64,000 nt of DNA, taken from positions 21,889 through 85,888 of the forward strand of contig VXBP01004088.1 in the NCBI GenBank assembly GCA_013400115.1, given 5' to 3'. The DNA comes from Rhinopomastus cyanomelas (taxonomy: Eukaryota > Chordata > Aves > Bucerotiformes > Rhinopomastidae). Of this stretch, positions 49,061 to 61,253 are shown piece after piece (the first letter of the stretch is position 1; every line of letters begins with the position of its first letter). The position numbers and the translations under genes are program-made. The notes beneath the pieces are model-generated. The model saw only the letters and a list, made by a program, of their open reading frames with translations, was not told where the DNA came from and did not search any database.

Positions 49061-50311
49061 AGTGTGGTTAATGCACTAGAGGAGCCTCCCAGACTGTTAT
49101 TACTTTCACTTTTTCAAGTTAGTTTCATTTCTTGCCTGCAATTATAAGCAGTTTTTGAACATCCACACCCTCAGCCGTTCCAGACTGGCAAACGCTTCAA
49201 TTCTTCAGCGTAGCAAAATGATGATCAGACAGGCCTGATTCCTCAGAGCCTGAACAGCATCCTCGATGCAGGAAACACGCCATTTAAAAATAACCCAGTC
49301 TCTTTTCTTACCAAAGGTTTTCTTTACAAAAAGAACTCAGTCTTTCTGTTGGCACAGCACAAAAGCCAGTCTGTGGCTCTATCAGCATGTTCCTCTGGCA
49401 CCAGGGCCTGCCGTTCCTGCTCAGGGGCCAGGCCGGGTCAGGGTCTGCCTCTTGCCCTCCCTACCCTAAGCAGAAGGCACCCAGGAGGCAGATGCTGCCT
49501 CCAGCAGGGCACAGAGCCCTAGCTGTAGATCCTGTCCCATCCCATCCCCCCACCAAGAAGTAGCGGGGGTGAGACAGAGCCTCATGTGGATACATTGGCT
49601 GAAAGCTCCTGCAGAAAAAGAGGCTGGCTGAGCAATCTTATAGTCAAACCTTTTGCCTGCCTCACAACAGGGCAGTGGAAAAATTTTCCTTAAAACAGAA
49701 TACATATTTTTCCTTCAATAACGCACAACTCCAGTTATTTGAAAATTTGGGGACTCAAACCATAACAGGGGGAGTAATTCAGGATTACTCTTGTTATATT
49801 TTCACTCCTTTGTGGATTCACAGAAGCCTTTTTCTGGCTCATTTCATAGGCCATAACTGTTGATACTATAAACAAAGTGTCCTAAATACAGATGTCTGTG
49901 GGACTCCATAGAGAAAGATAAAAATCCTGAGATCCCTCAAGTACATCTTAGCAACTGCGGTAGTTGACACAGACTATGAGAGCTGTGCAACATCACATTT
50001 TCCGGCTTTTTAAACATTTCAGGTACCATTTCATATGACTTTATTATTTTTGGCAGTACATCCTAAGGAATATATACTTAATTCAAAAGCAACATTTATG
50101 GCAATCTCAAACTGGAGTGAAAAAAAGAAATGTGGGGAGAGCTATGTGTGAAGGGGAGACCACATTCACAAATAAACCTGTGCTTATGTAGATGCTCACT
50201 GCATTCACCAGTCACCTCATGTTTAAGGAGATCCTGAATTTTTATGGCATGTTGAAACCACTTGGAAAATACAGTCACTGTGCCAAAATCAAAAGCCTTT
50301 ACAGAAATCTT
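49061..50311. other. intergenic, nothing recognised
   Basis: 49370-49680 is more GC-rich with short frames on both strands. No gene is assigned. Confidence 0.45.
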
Positions 50312-50937
50312 TAAAATCTTTAAAAAGGGAAAGAAGGAAGACCCGGGTAACTATAGACCGGTCAGCCTCACCTCCATCCCAGGAAAGGTGATGGAACAAT
50401 TTGTACTAGAGGCTGTTTCCGGGCACATCAAGGACAGGAGGGTCATTAGGGACAGTCAGCACGGCTTCACAAAAAGGAAGTCATCTTGACCAACCTGATA
50501 GCCTTTTATGAGGGTGTAACCAGGTGGATGGATGATGGCAGAGCCGTGGATGGGTCTCTTTAGCTTGGAGAAGATGAGACTGAGGAGTGATCTCATTAAT
50601 GTCTATAAATATTTGAGGGGTGGGTGTCAGGAGGATGGCACTGGGCTGTTCTCGGTGTCATGTAGTGATAGGACGAGGGGCAATGGTTGTAAGCTGGAAC
50701 ATAGGAGGTTCCACATCAACCTGAGAAGGAACTCTCAGGTGAGTGAGGGTGATGGAACACTGGAACAGGCTGCCCAGGGGGGGTGTGGAGTCTCCCTCAC
50801 TGGAGATATTCAAGACCCGACTGGATAGGTTCCTCTGTGACTTGGTGTAGGTGATCCTGCTGTGTCAGGCGGATTGGACTAGATGACCTTTCAAGGTCCC
50901 TTCCAATCCGTAATGATTCTATGATTCTATGATTCCA
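50312..50937 (+). mobile_element. CR1 with a large internal deletion
   Basis: It begins '[20 protein letters not shown]' (50310-50370) and runs to 'gatgatggcagagccgtgga' at about 50550. It then jumps directly to '[20 protein letters not shown]' and the C-terminal block. The tail at 50920-50937 is 'gattctatgattctatgatt'. Everything from motif A through the thumb is absent. Confidence 0.92.
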
Positions 50938-52869
50938 TGAAATATTCATTCATACCATTGCTTTTCTTTGTTGGTCATATACTCACTGAGATCTAAGCAT
51001 CAGAGATGGAAAACTGGCTTCACTCTATTTAAGGAAAAAGAAAATAATATTCTTGAATTTATCTATTACTGAAGAACCTGTTTTGGGCAAAGTTGCATAA
51101 TGTAGTATTTCGGCTTAAGGCATTTTGTAACTAACTAACGAAACTGCGATGGCTTAGACACTGTTAAAAAAGAACTTCTCTAACGATGTTTCTTTTATAT
51201 CTAGACTTCATCTCTCAGGTCACTTGGCTGTAGGAAGCAGTTGTTGATAAAATTTCGTACTTTGGTAGAAATCTAAATAAGGAAATCTCAAGGCAGTTTA
51301 TTGGTGACACTGTTTTAAGGCAGTGTTCCTTTGGCCAATAAAGGGTTAATTATAAAAGGGTTAATTGTCAAAATACTACAAGAAGCTATGAAAACTCTTT
51401 GTCATCTTAGTTACACTCTTGCCCTGGTGGAAGAGAAGAAAAAGCTTCTCTAGTTCTGGATCAGCAGTTCTCCTTCGAGTTACTGAAAGTTGCGCACAGT
51501 TGTCCATTTAAGATTTAAAGGTACATCTGGATGGTGAATCTGCTGAAGGGGGATGCATAGTTAATGACAGAGAGTGATAGCTGTTACTGTCCAGAAACTT
51601 TCACATCTTACCCCTTTTCATGCTGTCAAGTGTACTCCAGAAGTAATCCTGTTAAGACCACTATGACTGACCATATGATTATAGGTCTGCTTGCATCTGT
51701 ATGCCAGCACAGAAACGGCAAGATCAGAGACAATTTTCATTCTACTTATGAACGAAAAAAGGATGACTCTTGTAGTTAGACTAGAGTAAGGACTGCTAAT
51801 AACCTAAGTAAGGATAAAGTTGATTGTTGACTGATGAGGGCAAAGTCCTTACCACCTGCAATGGAAAGGACAGACTCTAAACAAAGATCAGATGGGACTG
51901 CATATTTCTGAGATCAGTTCCTCATACTTTGCTGAAGTTACTGTGATATGAAAGGGTAAATAAATTTTAAATTGTTCTTTCTCAAAAACATTGAACTTCC
52001 ACTTTGTATCTACAAACAAAAATAATATCAACTCGAAAGAAACCACACAGATTTACCAAAAGCAAAGATTTATCTATGTTTGTTCTATCAACAATGAACA
52101 CTATGTCCAACAGGTCTTCTGTTTTAATCTCTGAAATGCTGATTTCAATGGCAATTTCAAACATCTTCAATACTTAAGATTTTGAATTATTTAACTTTAG
52201 GTAAAGAAGCAATCAAAAGTTTCCATGAAAGTATTGTATTCTCTTCCCTGTAACACTGAATCAGCTCACTCACTTCAATGATTAAACAAAACAGAAGCTA
52301 GTGGAAAAATCTCTCTGGCAATCTGTAGCAACATAATTTGTTCTTTTCACATGCACATCAGCTCTTTGCGTGGAAGATCCAGACCAAACAGCATGTAACC
52401 AGGGCCAAAGAAACAGCAGCGCCCAAACATGAGCTGGAATAGGGGACGCATTCTTAAGGCGCTTTGCTTAGGCATTAAATGAAGCACGATTTCCTGATGC
52501 ATCTTTCAGTCCATATTCCTGGTGAGGCAGACTGATGTCTAGCAGAAGGCAGATTTTTCCCTGACTTTCCTAATTCTTTCAGCAGTAGTTTCTAGAAGAG
52601 CTGTAACTTGTTATTTGGGGAACATGCTCCAGAATGCTCACGTAACACTCATGATAAAATGCTAGTATTCTTGTCAACAACTTTATCAGACTGTGGGTAG
52701 TTTGGCTACTACAGCCTCTGGTCCTTTCCTCAGGGTCACTGTCTCTTTCAGGGCCCATTCCCTGCATACATGAACTCTTTTCCAGTTTTGCAGGCACTCT
52801 TCTGCTCCACTTAACTCTGAGGTCTCCAAAGGTCATCAGTTTCTCTCTCACCGTGATCTGAAGGACAAT
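50938..52869. other. intergenic, AT-rich, nothing recognised
   Basis: No gene or named repeat is visible. Confidence 0.5.
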
Positions 52870-54150
52870 GGCTGCTCAGGTTTGTCTTTTCCGCTTCTGC
52901 CTCCTCAATGGGCTGGGGACAGGCATGACTGCATGTACCATGATTGTGCAGACATGTTTTTGGTTCTGCCAGTGGGGTGGCCTCCTGGGCCCCCCAATTT
53001 GGGGCTTTTCATGGCCCTGCAGGAAAGCATTTGCTGTTGTGAGTGGAGGGATGACCCAGCAGATGGTGGTCCTCCCTGCTGCAACCCTACACGGTGACAA
53101 TGATAAGCTGCTGGATGAATGTCTCTGTATCTTCTAAACACTAGATTTGCAGCAGCAGGATCAGGACTTCTTTCTCCAAACTGAACTGGCCCAGGACTGA
53201 CAGGATGACATTCTCCATCACAGCTGCTACAGAAGGTTCCTCTGCAAAGGTCAGCCTCAGCTCCTTTACCATCCAGGATACAAAGTGCTGGAGGATAACA
53301 AGGTGGTAATCAAAGACACATGCCCAAGTGTTGGACTGGAGGCTGCCCACTACAACCATGAGCACTGACTCCACTGCCTGTGCCTGGCGTGTTACAGGGC
53401 AAGACAGGCTATGAGTGGCTGGGTGCCTGGGCACTTCTCTTGCCTGCTGGTCACCAACCATGATGCCCATCCAGATGGTCTGATGATAACCTCATGAAAC
53501 TCACCATTTTCCCACACCAACTGCATGATGAATCTCACACTGCTCTTGCATCGGAGACACTCAGGCTTGTCCTTGGCCCACCACAAGATACATTCGTAAT
53601 AACTTGTGAAGGCATGCCATCACATAGGCACCATCCTCCCAGCTGTCCAAGCACAGTGGGTAGTGCTCTCCACTTATGGTGGGCTGTTGGCAGCTGACAA
53701 TGACAACCTACTCCCTTTCACTAGCTGCCACAACTGGTATCACTGTAGAAAAGAGGACATGGTCAGACATGGTCATTGGTTGGCTTGGGGAGGGCTGGAA
53801 GAAATGCTCAGGTTCCTTAAAAAAACTCTCCCTGCTTCCCAAACTTGATGTGTCTCCTCACAGCTTACCTCTGCTGTTGCAAGCATCTGCTGGTTTGCCT
53901 GGCTACATGGACCTGGCAGGGCCAGAAAGAGATCTCAAAGCTCTGGCATCATGCACAGAAAATATAAAGAGCTCAGTCAGATCACCAGCACCAAAAGTTA
54001 AGAGCACTCAAGCTCTGCAACCTGCTCAATTGTAGTCTGGGCACAAAGCAGCTGGGTGGGCCTCAGTGTCTGAATACAAGCATCAAGGAGTTCCTGGTCA
54101 CAGTCTACTGCTAAGCGACAGCTCGTCCTTGGTGTGACAACAGAACCCAT
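52870..54150 (-). pseudogene. unidentified degraded coding-like sequence
   Basis: Composition is less AT-rich than the surroundings. Minus-strand frames look like decayed protein. From about 53580 downward one frame reads 'WWAKDKPECLRCKSSVRFIM' then 'LVWENGEFHEVII'. A shifted frame continues from about 53420: 'QAVESVLMVVVGSL', 'YHLVILQHFVSWMVKELRL', 'SVAAVMENVILSVLGQFSLE'. A stop follows at 53141, with further coding-like text in shifted frames to about 52880. Upstream (53850-54150) there is 'ELLDACIQTLRPTQLLCAQT', followed by stops. The alternating hydrophobic pattern suggests paired helices such as HEAT repeats. I considered the MROH (maestro HEAT-like) family, which is expanded in birds, but cannot confirm it. 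At least two frameshifts and several stops argue for a pseudogene or unrecognised exon-intron structure. Confidence 0.3.
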
Positions 54151-54649
54151 CGCTCAGACATGTCATGACAGGCCATCCTTGCTCATGGTGCTTGCCCCAG
54201 CCTCACAGAAGCCCCAGAATATATGTATCTGGTGCTAACACAACACTACCATCCTGCTTCATCCCCCCCCGCTTGTGCTTGGCAGTGGCGCTTTACAGCA
54301 GTCACAGTGGCCTTGGTCATGTCTTTCCAGAGCTCCATTATGAGAATTTACCCACGAAGAAACTGTAACTGAACACCTGCAAGAGAAAGCATTGCCAGTA
54401 AAAAACACAGCAAAGGTTCCTAAAGGTGCAACTGATTCTGGAAGCCACCCTGAGGGGTTCTGCACTCCTAAACTGTTGATGTAGAGAAACGTGGTAAGAC
54501 AAAAGTAAAACTTCTAAGGTGTGACTTGCAAAGGGCACTCTTGAAAGGAACTGGACTTTGATACAGCTCTGAGACTCTGAGAAGCCCTTGGTCCTTTTCA
54601 AGCATTTTTGAAGAACCTGCCAGCTTCCCGACAGAGACATCAATGTGCA

Positions 54650-55510
54650 AGGCTGAACCAATGCGAGGGGAGCGTGTTTGCCCACCGGGGATGCAGGGTG
54701 CCAGGCCCCCTTCCCGCCTGCCTCCAACCCCTGCGAGACCCGGAGGAAGGGACGTCCTAGAGTTTCACACTGTCGAGCAGGACCTCTGCACCTAACCACC
54801 GACGCCTTCCATGTTTCCTTGTCCCATGTGCCAGCAACACCAGAACCACCCCCTTGCTCCCCACGTCCCCACCCCGGCACCCACGGCGCCCCCAGCCCCT
54901 TGCGAAACCTCTCGCACGGGCCCTGCCTGTGACCCCTCTAGCTGCTCTCACACCTGTGAGACAGCCCTCAGGTGGGTCGAAGCCGGGTTCTGCCTCCCTT
55001 CCCGGCCAGGTGGCGTGTTTTTTCGAACACAGTAGTTGTTGGTAGCGGTTTGTACTTTGTGTGTTCAGGAGAGACTTCGTGCGCTTCTCCTGATCCCTTC
55101 TCGGTGGAAGTAAAGGCAATCTCAAGCCCCTCAGACTCATCCTGCCTCTTTCCCCCTCTCTTCGGAGGTAAAGGAGAGGGAATCCAACGGGGACCACGCC
55201 GCTGGTGTCGCCCCGACCTGCTGATGGCTGCAGCCGGACAAGAAACCAGCAGGGGCCTCAACGGCTGAAGCCTTCTTGGAGGGCAAGGCGCCCGCGCCCT
55301 ACCCGCTCCTAACGGCACTGTGGGTCAGCAGCTCTCCTCCGCGAGCCATTACCCCACAGTGTAGCCGCACGAGGGGGTGGCAGCTTTTGGAGCAGCGCTG
55401 GCTCGTGTGCCTGGCCTGCTGGGCACGCTCACAGCTGCCACGCCGGGAGCGGGCAGATCCCAGCGCGCAGCCGCGCACTGGCTGGCCAGAATGAGCAGCG
55501 TTTTCTGGGT
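54650..55510. promoter_or_regulatory. GC-rich, CpG-containing block upstream of FBN2 exon 2
   Basis: This is the second GC-rich island of the window. It lies 1.4-2.2 kb before FBN2 exon 2 and could be what remains of the FBN2 promoter and first exon. I could not find the expected signal peptide and basic linker of fibrillin-2 exon 1. A weak hydrophobic stretch ('LVCLACWA' near 55411) is not enough. Exon 1 is therefore either too diverged to see or deleted. Confidence 0.4.
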
Positions 55511-55799
55511 TGGACAGCGAGGACAGTAGAAATAGCTTTGCGGCTAGGGATGCACCGCGCTCGATACTGAAACCTGTATCTCTCGTCCCCGTTGAGATGC
55601 GGTCTCACAATTGGTGTGATTACATGGAGTGGGGCTGCGTTACCTCGGAACTAGGTTTTGGCTCGATCACGCTCTTACATACAGGCAACCTAATCCCACC
55701 CAACCGAACGGTACATGCTTAAGACTCCGTCATCTGCATTCAGATCTTTGTGCTCAGAATTACACGTAAAATTAACCGCTGAAGCTGGCAAGGGAGCTC

Positions 55800-55951
55800 A
55801 AAAAAAAAAATTTAAATTCTCTGCTTGCTTATTCGAGTTCAGGATGGCGTTAGTCGCGACCCGACCCAACCCGATCAGGAGCCACCTAATAGAGCAGTGC
55901 CCCCCGTGAATCAAGTCAGAAACCAAGGCCATCCCGGATAAGCCCCCAAAC
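55800..55951 (-). mobile_element. ERV primer binding site and short leader
   Basis: Directly after the LTR the minus strand reads TGGGGGCTTATCCGGGAT (55948-55931). It resembles the 18-base primer binding site for proline tRNA used by many gammaretrovirus-like elements, differing by two bases. About 130 bases of leader-like sequence follow before an A/T-rich run at 55800-55815. No gag reading frame follows, so the internal part of the provirus is missing. Confidence 0.75.
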
Positions 55952-56306
55952 TGTGATAAGTAATTTAGCCCAAATAGGGTTATAACCAAATTAACAATTT
56001 ATTAAGTGAATAAAAGCAAGCAAACAGCGCTGGCTGAGTGGGGAGTCTCTGCTCCACCAAAACACACGCGCTGAAAAACAAGAGAGTTCCTTATATGACC
56101 GTATATCATTTACATATTCATAACAGGCGTGTCTTCCCATGAACTCTCCATCTCCAAGTGGCGCAGGCTCATTAATTCTTCTAGAAACTTCTCAAACTTC
56201 TGTCAAATCAGTTGAAACGAAAGGCTTCACTGGTCATGTGCCTGGTCAATCACCTTGCCCAGCTCTTAGCTGTGGGTAGTGGAACCCAAAGAAATGTAAC
56301 ATAACA
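55952..56306 (-). mobile_element. 5' LTR of a gammaretrovirus-like endogenous retrovirus
   Basis: On the minus strand the block runs from TGTTATGTTACA (56306) to ...TTATCACA (55952), with TG...CA ends and a length of about 355 bases. It has a TATA element (CATATAAGG, near 56091-56099) and an AATAAA signal (56003-55998) about 90 bases later, as expected for U3-R-U5. A primer binding site follows immediately, so this is the 5' LTR of a provirus now reduced to LTR plus leader, not a solo LTR. It sits between the GC island and FBN2 exon 2. Confidence 0.82.
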
Positions 56307-56891
56307 CCCATTTCCCTTCTTAACAAATACACAGGCAATCCCTCTTTAGCCTTGGAGCTATACAAGAGGCATACAAGATAGGAAGTTACGCTTCATCATG
56401 CGGCCCCAGCACCATTTCATATTGACACGAATCAGATAAATACTTCTCACACCATTAACAGATGTACTGTGTTGGGTTCCTACCCACGCGTGTTTTAACA
56501 TTAACATACTCTGACATTCACTTTACTCTGGCTTTAGCTAAGAAGCTGTTGGCCGTGTTAAACAGACAATTGCAACAGCCAGGCTTCAGAGTCTTTGAGT
56601 GCAGAGTCGAGAGTATCTGTCGCACATCCTTGTTAGTTCCACACCAGGAAGGACTGTGGCTGGCTGTTGCCCAGTCTTGTGCACCACTTTGTACCAACCA
56701 GCTGGGCTAACACAAAACAAAATGGCTTGGGACTTTTGGACAGTGGAGGACCATTTTCTTCCTTTAGTAGGAAGGACTTTTTGTAAGCATCTTTGCTATA
56801 TATATGTTTTTTGTTTCATGTGTCTAGTTTCTTCTGTTGTGCGAACATAAAATGGATTCTGTTCACACCGATTTACTTGTCTCATTGGCAG
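56307..56891. other. stretch between ERV LTR and FBN2 exon 2
   Basis: No exon is recognised. It would be FBN2 intron 1 sequence if exon 1 lies in the GC-rich block. Confidence 0.5.
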
Positions 56892-56974
56892 GCCAAACGT
56901 GTCTGCCTCTAGATTCCATCCATATTATTGCCCTGGATGGAAACAACTCGCTGGAGGGAATCAGTGCATTGTTT
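56892..56974 (+). pseudogene. FBN2: FBN2 exon 2 (N-terminal unique domain), cysteines altered
   Basis: An acceptor (cattggcag) is followed by 83 bases encoding '[17 protein letters not shown]' and then 'GGNQCIV', closing with a perfect GTAAGT donor at 56975. This is the fibrillin N-terminal unique domain, which directs fibrillin assembly in extracellular microfibrils. Fibrillin-2 has C at the second-last position before SRFH and CC before PGWK. Here the first is Ser (codon tct for tgt) and one of the pair is Tyr (tat for tgc), so two disulfide-forming cysteines are lost. Splice sites are intact. Fibrillin-1 is an alternative, but the locus next to SLC27A6 and the downstream residues fit FBN2. 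Confidence 0.85.
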
Positions 56975-59900
56975 GTAAGTGTCTGACTAAGGATCCTACT
57001 AGCCCTAAGGGTAACAAAATACATAAATATTCTTCTGTGAGTTACTTACCCTTTCGATGTGAGAAAACAGAATTTGGTTCTGGCTTTTGCCTTGTTTTGA
57101 AAATAAGGGGGAAAAAAAGGTGTTTACAGGTCCTTATTCTAATTGAAACATTGGCCGATTGATGTACTTTCTTTGGTGTGTTCATAACAGACATGCCGCC
57201 ACTTAGATTTTTTTTTAAAAGATGCTACAAAGAAGGAAAAACAACTGTAGTAACAGAAGGAAAAAACCAAACTCAAAATTCTTGACATAAAGCAGGTCAA
57301 ATCGGAAGTTTTTGTGAAAATTCTGTAGTAGGCTTGGAATTACAGTCACGTGGAAAACTTTTTAAAATCTGGGGTTCTTGTTCTCATGCATTTTGTTTTC
57401 AGTTCTGTTTCAACAGCTATGTTCCATGTATACTTGGAATTACTGCTGGTCATAATGGGTCTTGTGCTGACATCTGTGGCTGTTGACATGTCTTGGGGGG
57501 AAAAAAGTGGGGCAAGGGGAAATCTGCTTAAAACTCTGGTTAGGCAACCTTGTCTGCCTAAAAAGGAAACAGAATTAACTTGATTTTTTTTGTTTCTTAG
57601 GTGAAAGCCAGTGTAAGACATGTGCTTCTTATAGTACTTCAGTTTCAATGCAAATCTCTTGCTATTCAGTTAGCTTGTCAATGTCTTCTTTGCTAATAAA
57701 TATGTTCATCATGAGAGTTCAGGTTCAAAATGAAAGTCTTTGTAATACCCGGTCTAACAAACTACAGACGTTCCAGACTCATTTAGGAAAGGAATGAGTG
57801 ATAAGCGAAAATCTTTGAGACTTAAAGGAGGCTTTGAAGCTGTTGCCTTATGGTTTAAGTCTTAAACTTTAAGACTACCAGCCTGTTTGCATTTATTAAT
57901 TTTACATCAGTACATCTGCTTTGCTAGTATTTAACACTTCCATCTAGTTCTGATTTTCATCCAAGATTCACCTAGCATTTCCCATCAAAGGTTAGCCATG
58001 CTCTTCAGAGGAAGGCACTGGTATCAATACCACTGCACAAGAAGAGCTTCTGAAAATGTTCAGTACACATTTATGATCTGCTATAATGTTGGCTTGCTAT
58101 ATGTAAAGAGAGTTTTTAAAACTGATTGAGGCTGCCTAATATGTTGTTGATAAATTTTCCAAATTCATCTAGGTGTCTAGCTCAAATGAAATCAGGAAGA
58201 GATTATTTAAGAGCTTTCAGAAATCCTTATTCTTTATCTTTAAATTGTAACTGAGTGCCTCTTAAAGACCTCAGTATTAGAAGTCTTTAAGTGTCTTCAC
58301 ACCCAGAGCAATATTTGACTGGCTTTATATGCAAAGGACATGTTTAGCCACTGTTTACTTCCTGGAGCTTAGTTGCAGATCTCCAACACATTTGAAAGCT
58401 GAATGATTATGCCAGACCATATGCCATATTGGTTCTGATACTTAGAGTTTTGATGATGGCTTAACAGCACAAATTTCTGTACTTAGATTAGACATTTGCT
58501 GAGATTATGGTCTCTCTAAGTAGAACTCTTTAGATAGAGAACGCTTCCTACACGAGATGGCAAATAAACTAGTAAACTTATATGAGTTGTGATGATTACA
58601 AGTAGTGCAGAATGCAACAGTCGTTTAAAAGTATTATTTAGCGGATAGTGATCTGTGAGATATGGTAGGTCAATAGGAAACAATCCTGACCTTACAATTG
58701 ATGACATAGTGATGGTTGTTTGCTCTCTGTGACATATTTATTATTAGAAGTGGTCTTTTATCTAAGAAACAAAGGTCTGGTTATGTTTATTTTTTCTTTA
58801 AATAAAATAGACATACCTTCATTAGTATAGTTTAGAATATCCTTTCAGCTATGGGGTTTTCATTGGTAAAAAAACTATTCTCTAATATATAATAAGCAAA
58901 ATGGTCTACATGTAAACCTGGCATACTTGGGAGATTAAGTTTCTGATTTTTTAAACAAAAGCTCCATCTCTTGTGTAAAGATGGACTGAACGATGTTGTA
59001 AGGAAAACAGCCCAGTTCCCAGTGTTGGTCAGGTGCTCTAAATCAATCTCTTTTCTCACTTTCACGTCTGATAATAGAAAAAATATTTTGTATCATTCAT
59101 TCATGAATAGTGAAACCCCAAAAACTTCCACATCTCATGCCCTCACATTTAGAGCACAGCTGTAGAGACGTTTAACGGTGAATGTAGATGATCTGTGTAG
59201 TGTCTTTTGATGCCCAAAGTGTGGTGGCAGTGGACCACTGATAAGACTTTGTCTGCTTCTGTCTGGTAAAGAAAATGTGGCCTTTTTTGGAGTCTGTCAG
59301 GGAGGTTGCAGGTCTACAGTTTTATTCCTTATGGGAGTTGCCCCTATTTATGCATCTTTTCCCAAAGGAGTATTGGAACACAAATTTTCTGGTAAGGGTA
59401 ATACATCTCTGCTTTCTTTTTTTCATATGTATGGCCAGGTGGTTTTCTCACTTCCTTTTAATATATATATACAGAATTTTTTTAGTTAGTCAGTATAGTC
59501 TTGGCAAATTAGATACAGGAAATATTTTTTCCTTTTGTAGTGCCTCAGTGGATGTTTTGCTTCCAGATTATATCAAAACTTCAAACTTACAGACAAATTG
59601 TGATTTTTGCTTGGTCGTTTTGGGATTATGTTGCTTTACAAGCTCTCTCTTGAATGATAAATGGGTTTTTTAAAGTCCTTCTGGCTGTGTTTTGGAGCAT
59701 TTGCTAATCCAGTGGATTGTTTAGATATATTAATTTGACTCTTCTGGATCTGGATTTAGCCTTTAATTTTTTTTTGGTTCTGTCATTCCTTTATTAATTA
59801 TTCCTTAATTTATTATATTATTCCTTATGTCATATTCCTTATTCCTTTATTTGTTGCAGCTCCCTTGGCTGGTGAGTGCAATGGGAAGGTAGGACTAATG

Positions 59901-60585
59901 CATAAGCAAATAGTGCTGTGTTCTATGTTTTATGCTAATGAAATGTAGCATGAGTAGGCTTCCCTGAAGTTTTTGTAAATGTTGTTTCTAACTGACAGTG
60001 TGTAAATATTTGAGTACAGAAATCTGTATTCAGGAAAAGCACACAAAATTTGCAAGTCGCAGTATTTGAACATTGATTTGCCACAGAACAGCTTTGGGGA
60101 AAGGATAGATAATCTTAGAAAGAAAAAAACAACCCAAAATGCTATAAATTGGCATTTATGAATTATATTGTTCCTATTAATTCCAATGTTGGATTGTTGG
60201 TAAAGGTTTCTACAGGTCTTGTGGTTTAAAATAGATAATTTTAGCAGTTTTACATTACTGTGTAACAGGTTGGTATTTCTAGGAAAGCAATGGATTATCT
60301 GGTTTCTGTGGTCAGACGAGTATTTGAATGTTGCATACTTCATTCTGTTTGCCTTTAAATTTATCAGAGATACTGATTATATCAAAATTCATTTTTCTTC
60401 ATTTAATTTTCTGTTATTTTTTGCATGTATTACCTGTCACAGTGAACTGAGTATCCAAGTATTGGATGTGTCTGTATTTTTAAAAAAATTTTTTGAAATA
60501 GCTGTTAACGTACTTTTAGCTTTTTTATCCTTGTAGTTTAAGGTCACCTTTAATCACTGTTTTTTTAAATTGTGTTCTCCCTCAG
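56975..60585 (+). other. FBN2: FBN2 intron 2 (3.6 kb)
   Basis: Bounded by the exon 2 donor and the exon 3 acceptor. It is AT-rich, with no CR1 and no coding stretch. Confidence 0.7.
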
Positions 60586-60684
60586 CATTCTGTAGAAGTA
60601 GCTGTGGAGATGGATTTTGTTCTCATCCTAACGTGTGTACTTGTGCAGGTGGATAAATATCACCTTCCTGTGGATCAAAATATA
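60586..60684 (+). pseudogene. FBN2: FBN2 exon 3 (EGF-like 1) with stop codon and lost donor
   Basis: After an acceptor (ttctccctcag) the exon encodes '[20 protein letters not shown]' then GG, an in-frame TAA at 60654-60656, and 'ISPSCGSK'. It matches the first EGF-like domain of fibrillin-2, where the stop position is Gln. The phase fits exon 2. The normal donor after the SKS codons is missing: the sequence runs 'tcaaaatatataagg', with AT where GT is expected. A possible substitute donor (TGTGCAG|GTGGAT) lies at 60649, upstream of the stop. Both lesions would prevent a normal fibrillin-2 message. Confidence 0.87.
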
Positions 60685-61253
60685 TAAGGACTTAATATAA
60701 TAATTCTCATTAGAGCTTTCATTTTCAGGAATTCCCTTTGAGTGTCAACTCAGAGATAACTACTAATTCTTTAAAAATAACTTGTCATTGCTGCAAACAT
60801 GTGTGATACACTTTGGTATATCTCTAGTTTTTTATAAAGTTTGGTATACCATATGTGCTTGATTACTTCGTGTGATAAACTGAAAAAACACTGTATGTTT
60901 AGAGACAAGCAAGTTAAAATACAAATCTTTGTGACATAAATATTTTGAGTACATTTTCCTAAGAAATTAAGATGTACACCTTCCAAGATAATTAAACGTT
61001 CTAATTTGTTAAGTATTGTTATGGAAAACTCTAGAAAAGGTCTTTGTATTTGCTTTTAAAATAATGTCTGTCTGATGGCTACTGCTAGGAAGGCTTTGGG
61101 TACAAGAACTCCTGAAGCTATGCTTAAATAAATAACATGTTCTGTATGAAATTCATGTCTACTTTCTGACTTTGCTGGTTTTGTCTGCGTTTGCTTCCCA
61201 ATGTGGTATTTTTTGCTTACCATTGGTATATCTCTTCTTGGGCTCTTCTGCAG
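60685..61253 (+). other. FBN2: FBN2 intron 3 (0.57 kb)
   Basis: AT-rich sequence between the damaged exon 3 donor and the exon 4 acceptor (ctcttctgcag). Confidence 0.65.

Noticed and set aside
52870..54150. MROH (maestro HEAT-like repeat) identity for the degraded region
   Set aside because: The helical pattern is suggestive but no specific motif could be matched.
55276..55494. Possible FBN2 exon 1 signal peptide ('LVCLACWA' stretch near 55411)
   Set aside because: Only a weak hydrophobic resemblance. The basic linker and splice donor expected at the end of exon 1 are absent.
59800..59860. Repeated 'attcctta' units
   Set aside because: Irregular short units in AT-rich intron sequence; probably simple slippage.
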